Part shown: one piece after another, positions 8,488 through 16,108 of the stretch | Position numbering within the stretch: position 1 is the first letter of the stretch | How the letters are laid out: each line of letters starts with the position of its first letter | NCBI RefSeq assembly: GCF_900106745.1 | Contig: NZ_FNNV01000001.1 | Location: 620,001-684,000, forward strand | Direction: 5' to 3' | DNA from: Paenibacillus sp. CF384 | Lineage (GTDB): Bacteria > Bacillota > Bacilli > Paenibacillales > Paenibacillaceae | DNA length: 64,000 nucleotides | The notes under the pieces: model-generated | Seen by the model: only the letters and a program-made list of their open reading frames with translations | Told to the model about the DNA's origin: nothing | Database searches by the model: none | Made by a program: the position numbers and the translations under genes

Positions 8488-9915
8488 CTAAGTCCGATTA
8501 ATAATAACGGTTTTGATTTCCGTCATTTCATCGATCGCATACTTGACGCCTTCGCGGCCAAGCCCGCTTTCTTTCACGCCGCCATAAGGCATGTGATCCA
8601 CCCTGAACGTAGGAATATCGTTAATCATGACGCCTCCTACATGCAGCTTCTCCGCTGCATCGAGCGCTGTATGAATATTGTCCGTGTAGATCCCGGCATG
8701 GAGTCCGAACCTGGAATCGTTAATAAGCTGGATTCCTTCCTCCACATCGCGAATTCGGTTAATGAGCACGATTGGAGCGAATACTTCCTCGCAGCTTACT
8801 TTGGCGGATCGACTTACCTCCAATAATACGGTAGGCTGTAGAATTTGCGCGGATGAAGTGCCTCCTCCGCATGCAACGACTGCTCCCTGCTGTACCGCTT
8901 CTTCAATCCAGGACAGTGCCCGGCTGACGTCGCCTTGCGTGATCATGGCCGATAGATCGGTATCCGGATCAAGCGGGTCTCCTACCTTCAGCTTAGCTGC
9001 AGCCTCGCAGAATCCAGCAACGAACTCATCATAGTGATTCGCATGCACATAAATACGCTGCAAGGAGATACATACTTGACCTTGATAGGAGAACGCGCCA
9101 ACCACGCAGCGCGGAATGATTTTGGACAACGGAACGCCTTTATCGATAATCAATGCGGAGTTTGAGCCCAGCTCGAGGGCAACACGCTTCAAGTCAGCTT
9201 GATTGCGAATACCGATGCCGACCTTCGGGCTGCCTGTGAACGAGATCGCCTTCACTTTATCGTGCTTAACGATGACATCTCCAATTATGGAACCGGAGCC
9301 CGTCACCACATTCAGCGCACCGGCGGGAAGACCCGCTTCTTCCAACAATTCGGCCAAGAACAATGCGGACAAGGGCGTTTGCGATGCCGGCTTAAGCACG
9401 ATGGTGTTACCGGAAGCAATGGCCGGCCCTACTTTATGCGCGACCAGATTCATGGGGAAATTAAACGGCGTTATCGCGCCGATGACGCCAATCGGCTCCT
9501 TCATCGTATAGGCGATTCGACCTTCGCCGCCCGGTGCAGCATCTAGCGGAATCATCTCGCCACTCAAGCGTTTCGCTTCTTCAGCAGCAAACTTATACGT
9601 CTGAATGGTACGATCTACTTCAGCTAACGCAGCCTTTAGCGGTTTGGCCGCCTCCATCGCGATCAATCGGGCTGCCTCCCCCGCGCGTTCGGTCAGCAGG
9701 CGGCTTAATGTTTCCAATATCGCTGCCCGTTTATGAGCGGGCAGCTTCGCCATTACCCCTCTTGCAGCGTAAGCGGCTTCGATGGCGCGCTCCGTCTCCT
9801 CTCTGTCAGCAAGCGGAATTTCCGCTAATGCCTCTCCGGAGTATGGCGCCGTCAACTTCGTGTAGGATTTGGCCTCCAACCACTCTCCACCTATATAGAG
9901 CTGCTTCTTTATCAT
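8488..9915 (-). CDS. NAD(P)-dependent aldehyde dehydrogenase, probably succinate-semialdehyde dehydrogenase
   Basis: ALDH-superfamily enzyme of the usual length (475 aa). Catalytic Cys282 lies in YQGQVCISLQR, the general base Glu248 in ELGSNS, and the oxyanion Asn152 in PFNFP; the cofactor motif FTGSPKVG is at 226-233. The segment around Cys282 resembles the lactaldehyde/GapN-like branch more than classic GabD, so the substrate is inferred mainly from position. It follows the gabT-like aminotransferase by 14 bases, with an ideal AAGGAGGT site in that gap, so succinate semialdehyde from GABA is the most likely substrate. Confidence 0.9.
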   Translation of the reverse strand: MIKKQLYIGGEWLEAKSYTKLTAPYSGEALAEIPLADREETERAIEAAYAARGVMAKLPAHKRAAILETLSRLLTERAGEAARLIAMEAAKPLKAALAEVDRTIQTYKFAAEEAKRLSGEMIPLDAAPGGEGRIAYTMKEPIGVIGAITPFNFPMNLVAHKVGPAIASGNTIVLKPASQTPLSALFLAELLEEAGLPAGALNVVTGSGSIIGDVIVKHDKVKAISFTGSPKVGIGIRNQADLKRVALELGSNSALIIDKGVPLSKIIPRCVVGAFSYQGQVCISLQRIYVHANHYDEFVAGFCEAAAKLKVGDPLDPDTDLSAMITQGDVSRALSWIEEAVQQGAVVACGGGTSSAQILQPTVLLEVSRSAKVSCEEVFAPIVLINRIRDVEEGIQLINDSRFGLHAGIYTDNIHTALDAAEKLHVGGVMINDIPTFRVDHMPYGGVKESGLGREGVKYAIDEMTEIKTVIINRT

Positions 9916-9929
9916 CCGCCAAACCTCCT

Positions 9930-11291
9930 TTAACTGAGTTGTTGTTCCTGCGAATAGAGCTGTTCCACAATATCACTTAGGATATCCAGTCCCTCTTGCA
10001 GCTGTTCATCTGTTATTACCAGCGGCGTTAAGAATCGAACCACATTGCCGTAGATGCCCGCACTAAGCAAGATGACACCTGCCTCATAGGAAGCTTGAAT
10101 AACCTTCGCTGTAAATTCCTTCATCGGCTTCTTGGACGAAGGATCGATAAACTCAACGCCGCACATCGCACCTAAGCCGCGCACTTCCGCAATGACCGGT
10201 ACTCGTTCTTGCAGAGCCGTGAAGCAATCGATGATCCTCTTCCCGATTTCCGAAGCACGCTCACAGAGCTTCTCTCTAACGATCTTCTCAATAACCGCAA
10301 GTGCTGCGACACAGCCAAGCGGACTGCCGCCGTACGTGCCGCCGATTTCACCCGGATTCGGCGCGTCCATAATCTCTGCTCGACCGGTAACGGCGCTTAG
10401 CGGGATGCCTGCTGCAAGAGATTTGGACATGGTAATCAGATCCGGTTGGATGCCGTAATAGCTCGAAGCAAACATCGTTCCCGTTCGTCCGAAGCCGGTT
10501 TGAATTTCATCGCAAATAAACAGAATTTGATTGCTGCGGCACACCTCATAGATGCCTTGCACGAACGAAACAGGCGGAACGATGAAACCTCCCTCACCCT
10601 GAACCGGTTCCATAATGACGGCTGCCAGCTCTTCGGGGGCGGCTTCCGTCAATAGAAAATCCTCGAATTGCGCCACGCAGAATGCCGCATACTGCTCTTC
10701 TGTCATTCCTTCGGGTCTGTGCAGCGGATAGGGATACATGGCTTTATAAGTAGCAGGCGCAAACGGCCCCATTCGATATTTGTAAGGTCTTACTTTGCTG
10801 GTAAGCGACATTCCGAGCAGTGTACGTCCATGAAAGCCGCGCGTAAACGACACAATGCCCGGCTTCCCCGTGAACTTCCGTGCAATCTTAACGGCGTTCT
10901 CTACCGCTTCAGCCCCACTGTTCAGCAGAATGGTTTTCTTCGGATAATCCCCTGGCGTAATCTCCGCTAATTTCTCCGCCAGCTGGACATACGGTTCATA
11001 CATAGCCACATGGAAGCTGGTGTGGATATACTGCGAAGCTTGCTTCTGCAGCGCATCGACAATCTCAGGCGGACAATGCCCGACATTAAGTGTACCGATT
11101 GCACCGGCAAAATCAAGAAATACATTGCCGTCCACGTCCGTCACCTGTGCACCGCTGGCCTGCTGCACGAAGATCGGCGTCGTGTTGCCAATGCCTAGCG
11201 GTACAAATTGCTTTCGCTTCTCTAACAGCGCTCTCGCCTTAGGACCTGGGAAAGGTTCCGCAACGGATACATAAGCTCTATGCTTCTTCAT
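9930..11291 (-). CDS. gabT: 4-aminobutyrate aminotransferase
   Basis: Class III PLP aminotransferase of the GabT group, 453 aa. Landmarks are NSGAEAVENAVK at 124-135, EPVQGEGG at 228-235, Asp261 in CDEIQTGFGRTG, and Schiff-base Lys290 in TMSKSLAAGIPLSA. It should convert GABA plus 2-oxoglutarate to succinate semialdehyde plus glutamate in the cytoplasm. Start ATG 11291 has AAGGAG 8-9 bases upstream. First gene of gabT-ald-rpoN; a sigma-54 promoter lies about 65 bases upstream of the start. Closely related enzymes can use 5-aminovalerate or beta-alanine, so GABA is the best but not the only substrate. Confidence 0.92.
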   Translation of the reverse strand: MKKHRAYVSVAEPFPGPKARALLEKRKQFVPLGIGNTTPIFVQQASGAQVTDVDGNVFLDFAGAIGTLNVGHCPPEIVDALQKQASQYIHTSFHVAMYEPYVQLAEKLAEITPGDYPKKTILLNSGAEAVENAVKIARKFTGKPGIVSFTRGFHGRTLLGMSLTSKVRPYKYRMGPFAPATYKAMYPYPLHRPEGMTEEQYAAFCVAQFEDFLLTEAAPEELAAVIMEPVQGEGGFIVPPVSFVQGIYEVCRSNQILFICDEIQTGFGRTGTMFASSYYGIQPDLITMSKSLAAGIPLSAVTGRAEIMDAPNPGEIGGTYGGSPLGCVAALAVIEKIVREKLCERASEIGKRIIDCFTALQERVPVIAEVRGLGAMCGVEFIDPSSKKPMKEFTAKVIQASYEAGVILLSAGIYGNVVRFLTPLVITDEQLQEGLDILSDIVEQLYSQEQQLS

Positions 11292-11357
11292 TCAACGCGC
11301 TCCTTCCGCGCCTTTCGCGCGAACTGGTCTCCTGCATTTACTTCTGCCAGCTGAATG

Positions 11358-11374
11358 AGCAATTTCTATGCCAA
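11358..11374 (-). promoter_or_regulatory. Sigma-54 promoter of gabT-ald-rpoN
   Basis: Minus strand TGGCATAGAAATTGCT, with GG (11372-11371) and GC (11360-11359) ten bases apart, matches the -24/-12 consensus and closely resembles the yodT promoter (both share GAAATTGC). The predicted start near 11347 leaves a 56-base leader before gabT. Confidence 0.87.
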
Positions 11375-11392
11375 CCTCACCGAAAATATGAA

Positions 11393-11422
11393 AAAGACGC
11401 CTCCATTTCTGGAGGCGTCTTT
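11393..11422 (-). terminator. Intrinsic terminator of the chorismate mutase gene
   Basis: A perfect 12-bp stem (AAAGACGCCTCC with GGAGGCGTCTTT) and a 6-base loop, followed on the minus strand by TTC and T-rich sequence. It isolates the gabT promoter from the upstream gene. Confidence 0.9.
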
Positions 11423-11447
11423 CTTTCAAGCTGCAGATGCAATCACG

Positions 11448-11738
11448 TTACCGCGGCACACTTACGTTTCTCAACTCTTCGTGCCTAGCGATCACTTGAT
11501 CCATCACACATCTGAATATGGCTGTTGCGTAGGAAGCGTTTAGTCCGTGCGCTTCTGACAATTGTACGATTTTGAGGAACTGCTGCGCTTCTCGGCTTGC
11601 GTCTTGAGCTTGTAGATTGTGGGTCGCTTTGTAGCGTCCTACTTCTTCCGTTAGTTGGAACCGCTTAGCAAGCAGTGCAACCAGCTCATTATCAATGCTA
11701 TCGATGTTTTGTCTAAGTTCATCTAATCCAGTAGTCAT
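11448..11738 (-). CDS. Chorismate mutase type II (AroQ class)
   Basis: A 96-residue all-helical chorismate mutase domain. The family pattern is clear: LRQNIDSIDNELVALLAKR at 8-26, VGRYK at 33-37 and DASREAQQF at 46-54, covering the conserved Arg, Lys and Glu/Gln active-site positions. It converts chorismate to prephenate for phenylalanine and tyrosine synthesis. It stands alone, not fused to DAHP synthase or prephenate dehydratase. Start ATG 11738 has AGGAGA 8 bases upstream. Confidence 0.9.
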   Translation of the reverse strand: MTTGLDELRQNIDSIDNELVALLAKRFQLTEEVGRYKATHNLQAQDASREAQQFLKIVQLSEAHGLNASYATAIFRCVMDQVIARHEELRNVSVPR

Positions 11739-11764
11739 TTATTGTCTCTCCTTAGTCGCTTAGC

Positions 11765-11799
11765 AGCGTCGCAATTCCGCGATTTCGCGCTTTGACGCT
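11765..11799. other. Stem-loop followed by a T run, function unclear
   Basis: AGCGTC/GACGCT outer arms and CGCG/CGCG inner arms, followed on the plus strand by a T run. There is no plus-strand gene to the left, so if this is a terminator its transcript is unknown. It may simply be spacer structure downstream of the phosphodiester glycosidase. Confidence 0.35.
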
Positions 11800-11878
11800 T
11801 TTTTGCAATAAAGCAATAATAGCTACTAGATTAACACATATTAAATCGTTATGTAAGTGTAAAATGTTCGCAGTGTAC

Positions 11879-12694
11879 TCACCGAATAAGCCGAATCATC
11901 TGTACTACCGGCCTATTGTCGCCTGGAAGCACCGTTTCGGCGACCTGCATTTGGGAAGAACCGTCCCCGTCGAGAAATATCCCGTCAGCCAGCTGCCCTT
12001 CTCCGACTTGCTCGATTATCGCCGTTCTAAACGCTTCGAGTGTCCCCTTCGTACTGCTTACGACTAAATACAGCTTTCCGGAATTATCGTAAACGGCTGC
12101 GGTGCGGAGCCTCTCTTCATCCCAATTAGGCGCATGCTCAAGCTGCGCTCTCTTCAGCCACATTGCATCATCTCCGAGGCTCATGCTGATTCCGCCTTGC
12201 GCCCAGAAATGCGTTCGATCCCTTACTTGCAGCTCCGAAGCATGAGATACAACCTGCACACTCAGTTTATTCGCGGATTCATCCCAAACGAGCGTGCCGC
12301 GCGGGTACTTGGCATTTTCCGAGCCGGAGCCGTATTGATTCAATGCCCCCGCTGCCGGATTACCATTCACAACTGCCATACTGAGAAGTGCGGACTCATA
12401 GAAGAACCCGCCGTTTATACCGTAATAATCGGATAACGTAATATTCTGACGTATCGTTTCGAAGGTGATATTCGATGGATGTGTTTGGAGCACATGAAGC
12501 TTGAATCCATTCGATGCTTCTCGCTCCGTATAGAGATAATCATGCGCAGGATATCGAACGACTCTCGGTGTGTGATGCGAATTGAGCATTCTCACCAGCA
12601 AGAGTAACATCCCACCGAGAATCACGACGATTCCCAGCAGAATGGTTGAAGCTCGAATCATACGCCACCTGGTCGACAATTGCAGACTGGCCAC
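11879..12694 (-). CDS. Membrane-anchored phosphodiester glycosidase family protein
   Basis: Resembles the NAGPA/DUF2233 phosphodiester glycosidase domain. One N-terminal membrane segment (about 13-36) anchors a domain that would sit outside the cell. Family marks are GINGGFF near residue 93 and DGDGSSQM near residue 243. Such proteins act on phosphodiester-linked sugars of exopolysaccharides or wall polymers; the substrate here is unknown. The frame opens with GTG 12694; ATG 12661, preceded by AGGTGG, would drop only 11 residues and may be the true start. A possible 29-aa membrane peptide gene lies just upstream. Confidence 0.85.
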   Translation of the reverse strand: MASLQLSTRWRMIRASTILLGIVVILGGMLLLLVRMLNSHHTPRVVRYPAHDYLYTEREASNGFKLHVLQTHPSNITFETIRQNITLSDYYGINGGFFYESALLSMAVVNGNPAAGALNQYGSGSENAKYPRGTLVWDESANKLSVQVVSHASELQVRDRTHFWAQGGISMSLGDDAMWLKRAQLEHAPNWDEERLRTAAVYDNSGKLYLVVSSTKGTLEAFRTAIIEQVGEGQLADGIFLDGDGSSQMQVAETVLPGDNRPVVQMIRLIR

Positions 12695-12736
12695 CTTCTC
12701 TTCACTTGCTATATCAATAAAGTTAACTAAACCTAC

Positions 12737-12826
12737 TTAGATCGTTGAAACAACTATATAGCTCCACACGCCTGCTGCCATGACGACTCCACTAAGTAGA
12801 CACATAAAGAGAACGGATGTTTTCAT
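12737..12826 (-). CDS. Possible small membrane protein, 29 aa
   Basis: A short open frame beginning ATG 12826, behind GAGGGGG with suitable spacing, encodes 29 residues of which nearly all are hydrophobic, with a single Lys near the N-terminus. This is the profile of a single-span membrane peptide. It lies 42 bases upstream of the phosphodiester glycosidase on the same strand, so the two may be cotranscribed. I recognise no family. It fills most of an otherwise empty 315-base spacer (12695-13009). Confidence 0.45.
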   Translation of the reverse strand: MKTSVLFMCLLSGVVMAAGVWSYIVVSTI

Positions 12827-13009
12827 TCTCTAACCCCCTCATTAGTCAAGCTGCACTTCACTAATACTGACTCCTTTGGGGTTCAAAAGGTTGCAGCCAG
12901 CATGATCTGCTTGAAATGCGAACTCTTTCCTGTCATGTTTATATAAGGACAATGCGGTGCTTGTCTGGAAAGAGCAGACGGCCGGCCATTACATAAGGAG
13001 GATAACAAC

Positions 13010-13378
13010 ATGAACCACCCTATTGGGATGCAAACACCGGAAGGCATTCGCATGCTGGAACAAGTTAGACAAATTTGCAGCAGCCTTCCCGAAACAACCG
13101 AAATCATCGACGGCCATGGACATACGACGTTCAAAGTGAAAGACAAATCGTTTATTATCATGAGCGATTACGGCATGACGTTTAAGTCTGATCTGGAGAA
13201 TCAAGAAATTATTGTGCAGCAGGAGCAATTCTTCATACCGAAGTACATCGGGCATCGCGGCTGGGTCGGCGTGAATTCGCCTTCGGATTGGGATCAAATG
13301 GGCATTCTGCTAACGGAAGCTTATTTGCACGCCGCTCCGAAACGTCTGATCAAGCAGTTCATGGAACAAGCCAATTAA
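13010..13378 (+). CDS. MmcQ/YjbR family protein
   Basis: A 122-residue single-domain protein of the MmcQ/YjbR (DUF419) family, which has a DNA-binding-like CyaY fold. Typical segments are ICSSLPETTE, GHGHTTFKVKDK and HRGWVGV. The biochemical role of the family is unsettled. Start ATG 13010 follows an excellent AAGGAGG 8 bases upstream. Its TAA stop overlaps the stop of the convergent YdeI-like gene (13375-13378), leaving no space for a separate terminator. Confidence 0.88.
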   Translation: MNHPIGMQTPEGIRMLEQVRQICSSLPETTEIIDGHGHTTFKVKDKSFIIMSDYGMTFKSDLENQEIIVQQEQFFIPKYIGHRGWVGVNSPSDWDQMGILLTEAYLHAAPKRLIKQFMEQAN

Positions 13379-13968
13379 TCGTTTAATCCTTTGCCGCTAA
13401 GAATGTGCTGCATATATTTATCGACCCGTGCCGCACGTGTTTTGGATTGTTTGGGCTCACCGAAATGGAGAAGATAAGCTCGTTGTCGTCCCGGAGTTAA
13501 GGCTTCGAACGCTGTTTTCAAGGCCGGGACTTCATCCAGCTTCGATTGAAATTCTTCGGCAACGGTATACTCGGTGTTCTTCTTATAATTCACTTCCATA
13601 CCGGATTTCTCTACCTCAATCGCTTCACGAATATAAGCTTTCAAGGTGGCTTCCATGGCAACGATTTGTTGAACGCTAGTGAACCGAATCTGGCGTGCCG
13701 CTTGCACATTTTCCGTTTGCTGAATTAGGATGCCTTGCGGATCCTTTAACAAAGCCCCTTTGTGAAACAGCAGTGCGCAGTATTCTTTGAATCCATGGAT
13801 TAAGACGACGTTCTTGTCCTGGAAGGAGTAACATGGATGCATCCATTTGAATTCCTCGGTCAGCTCGCAATCCAGAACGATATTTCGTAACTCCTCATAT
13901 TCTTCACGCCACTTCGTGGAACTGCTTATAAATACATCTGCTTTATGATTCAATCTGCTGTTGGCCAT
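13375..13968 (-). CDS. YdeI/OmpD-associated family protein (DUF1801 + OmdA)
   Basis: A 197-residue protein in two parts. The N-terminal DUF1801 domain (about 17-120) has the EEFKWMHPCYSF and HGFKEYCALLFHKGALL patterns; the C-terminal OmdA-type segment (about 135-195) contains LTPGRQRAYLLHFGEPKQSKTRAARV. B. subtilis YdeI has the same layout; its function is not established, though one report links it to peptide resistance. Convergent with the YjbR gene, overlapping by 4 bases. Confidence 0.88.
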   Translation of the reverse strand: MANSRLNHKADVFISSSTKWREEYEELRNIVLDCELTEEFKWMHPCYSFQDKNVVLIHGFKEYCALLFHKGALLKDPQGILIQQTENVQAARQIRFTSVQQIVAMEATLKAYIREAIEVEKSGMEVNYKKNTEYTVAEEFQSKLDEVPALKTAFEALTPGRQRAYLLHFGEPKQSKTRAARVDKYMQHILSGKGLND

Positions 13969-13995
13969 CCGTTTACGCTCCTCATTAGCATCATA

Positions 13996-14472
13996 CTAGT
14001 CGAACAGTCCTCTTCGAATGAGATTGGCCGTAACCGGCTTCAAACCCAGCTCACGCGACCAAATCGACAATTGGCCCATATGATGAATTTCATGCGCAAG
14101 GACATGTCTCATAATCTCTCCGTATTTAAAAATCTCGGTCTCGCCTTCATTGTTGATATCCAGCAGGTCCTTCTCTTCCAAGCTGTCATTCCATCCATAT
14201 ACGAACGGGGCAATTGCTTCATGACATTGCTCGGAATAATCCCTTATTTTCTGGAGCGTAGCATATTCTTCGAAAGGCGGCATTGGCGGTTCCTCTTTAC
14301 CCTGCAAACCACTAATCCAACTGTACTCAACATCGATGATATGAAACAAGGTATAGAGAATACTTCCTATTCCCCCAACACGTTTCTTCACCAATTCCTC
14401 TTCCGATACAAGCTCACACCAAGCTAACCAGTCCTTTCGGACCTGCCAATTGTATTCAAACAGTTTCTGCAT
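13996..14472 (-). CDS. DinB family protein
   Basis: Four-helix-bundle DinB/YfiT-type protein, 158 aa. The metal-binding histidine triad is visible as His44, His127 and His131 (FHIIDVEYSW and LAHEIHHMGQ). DinB proteins include bacillithiol-dependent transferases and other thiol-linked enzymes; the substrate is unknown here. Start ATG 14472 has AGGAGCG upstream. Another DinB protein of a different subgroup follows upstream at 14643-15167; sequence similarity between the two is low. Confidence 0.88.
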   Translation of the reverse strand: MQKLFEYNWQVRKDWLAWCELVSEEELVKKRVGGIGSILYTLFHIIDVEYSWISGLQGKEEPPMPPFEEYATLQKIRDYSEQCHEAIAPFVYGWNDSLEEKDLLDINNEGETEIFKYGEIMRHVLAHEIHHMGQLSIWSRELGLKPVTANLIRRGLFD

Positions 14473-14608
14473 GTAACGTCGCTCCTTTTTGACCGGAATT
14501 TACTATAATTCACTATATCACTACCACCACAACCTCTACTTATTCGCCAAAGTGTTCGTAAATCCTGTCTCCGGAAGCGAACATCACCACCTAGCGCCGC
14601 TGTAAATA

Positions 14609-14639
14609 AATAAGCCGCGAACGTTAATCGCGGCTTATT
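14609..14639 (-). terminator. Intrinsic terminator downstream of the second DinB gene
   Basis: Perfect 12-bp inverted repeat AATAAGCCGCGA / TCGCGGCTTATT with a 7-base loop, four bases after the stop of the 14643-15167 gene, followed by TTTATTTACA on the minus strand. Confidence 0.85.
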
Positions 14640-14642
14640 ACA

Positions 14643-15167
14643 TTAAGTTAAACGAGGTAAATATCGTTCATGTACAACGTTCATATGATGCTGCGCATGT
14701 CCAAGAATGAAATACACACCTGCAGCAGCCGACGTTTTCACTTCATTGAGGATGCAGAATTGCTGAATCTCCGTTTCCGTTAGTCCATTTACAAGCGAGG
14801 CGGAGGATGCTCTCACTGTGCGGTACTCTTCAATCAACTCACTTAGCGGACGACGATCAAAATTCGTCAAGCTCACATACACATCCGCGTGCCTTGGCAT
14901 TGGTGTTAGATCGCCTCTGCCGGCAACAAGAATCCGATAAGTCATCATCCGCTCAGTGTCGATAATGTGACCCAGCACGTCTTTGAGACTCCATCTGCCT
15001 TCCGCATAGCGAAATAAACTTTGTTCCTCCGTCAGGGAACTATACAACTCGCAAATTCGCTTTCCTTGGCTCACGAGAAGCTGATGGATATCGCCTTCAT
15101 CGACCGTTGCGTAGTAATTGTCCCATACGGAGTTATACTGTCCTGCTTTAGGTTTCGGTATGTACAT
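14643..15167 (-). CDS. DinB superfamily protein
   Basis: A 174-residue DinB_2-type protein. The metal-ligand histidines appear in GHIIDTERMM and ILGHAQHHMNVV, and WSLKDVLGHI is the standard family segment. The function is not known; relatives are often annotated as damage-inducible or bacillithiol transferases. ATG 15167 follows GAGGTGAGC. The gene stands alone between two terminator-like regions. Confidence 0.88.
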   Translation of the reverse strand: MYIPKPKAGQYNSVWDNYYATVDEGDIHQLLVSQGKRICELYSSLTEEQSLFRYAEGRWSLKDVLGHIIDTERMMTYRILVAGRGDLTPMPRHADVYVSLTNFDRRPLSELIEEYRTVRASSASLVNGLTETEIQQFCILNEVKTSAAAGVYFILGHAQHHMNVVHERYLPRLT

Positions 15168-15255
15168 CGCAGCTCACCTCGTCGGAAAATGTGTAATAAG
15201 CCGTATTATAACAGCTTCCGCAAGGAATGGTTGGATTTTTTTGCCACTGAACAAT

Positions 15256-15984
15256 CTAGTCTGTCGAATTCCGGTTGTTGAACGACTCATTAACAGCATT
15301 CAATTTCTTCAAATGCGGGATAAGACCTTTCAATAGGTCTTTCTTTAATAACGTCATGTAATCCAATTGCAACCCTTCGTAACGATCACTCTTCTTCATC
15401 TCGTTCGCACGTTCTTTGAATTGCTGCATGGTCTTATCCAATTGAGCCATCTCTATAGCTGCATCACGATTGGCATCAAGCGAATCTTGATCGATCACCT
15501 GCGGTTTACTTAACCAGTACCTCGAGCTCGTGTTATATACGGTTCTCCAAAGATCGGCTTCAAAGGCCAGAATAGCTGCATCCTCCTGCTGCTGAGAGGT
15601 CATAATCAGGTTATTGACGCGATGTCGCAGTTCTTGGTTCTGCTCTTTGAGATCCGCAGCCTGAATCAGCAGCACCAATTGATTCGTCACTTGACTGGCC
15701 TGCTCTTTGGCAAGATCAAGTATCTTCTGGTTATGAATGCGATCTTTCATATCATGGATAGTGGAGATATCGGTCAGAGATTTCACCAGCGGCTGAAAAG
15801 AGTTCAAGTTAGCAAGCATGTCCAGAAAATAATCATTCGTTTTCTCCTCGTACAGTGCCTGTACCTCCTGCTTCTCGTTACGCTGATTGCTCAACGCTCT
15901 AAACTGCAGGAAGACCGTACAAGCAAGCACAATACTAAGCGTTAACCAACCATAATGGATCGCTCTGGTTTTCGTACTCCCCAA
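15256..15984 (-). CDS. Membrane-anchored coiled-coil protein of unknown function
   Basis: I do not recognise a family. The 242-residue product has one N-terminal transmembrane helix (about 11-28) followed by a long, charged, helical, Gln/Glu/Lys-rich region likely to form coiled coils, placed outside the membrane. No enzyme motif is seen. The apparent start is TTG 15984 behind GAGGTGA; no ATG gives a better site. A signalling or envelope-structural role is possible, but nothing in the sequence decides it. Confidence 0.75.
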   Translation of the reverse strand: MGSTKTRAIHYGWLTLSIVLACTVFLQFRALSNQRNEKQEVQALYEEKTNDYFLDMLANLNSFQPLVKSLTDISTIHDMKDRIHNQKILDLAKEQASQVTNQLVLLIQAADLKEQNQELRHRVNNLIMTSQQQEDAAILAFEADLWRTVYNTSSRYWLSKPQVIDQDSLDANRDAAIEMAQLDKTMQQFKERANEMKKSDRYEGLQLDYMTLLKKDLLKGLIPHLKKLNAVNESFNNRNSTD

Positions 15985-16064
15985 TGTTTCATCACCTCTA
16001 TCGTAGTTTCAGTGGAATCCGCCTATTTTACTCATTGCTTCCAGGCTGAGCCCATATGCTTGCA

Positions 16065-16099
16065 CAAAAAAAAGTGAACAGCTGGTTTCAGCTGTCCAC
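16065..16099 (-). terminator. Intrinsic terminator of the MFS transporter gene
   Basis: Minus-strand hairpin GTGGACAGCTG / CAGCTGTTCAC with a 4-base loop, followed by a run of eight or more T. It lies just after the transporter stop at 16109. Confidence 0.92.
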
Positions 16100-16108
16100 C
16101 TCCATTAT

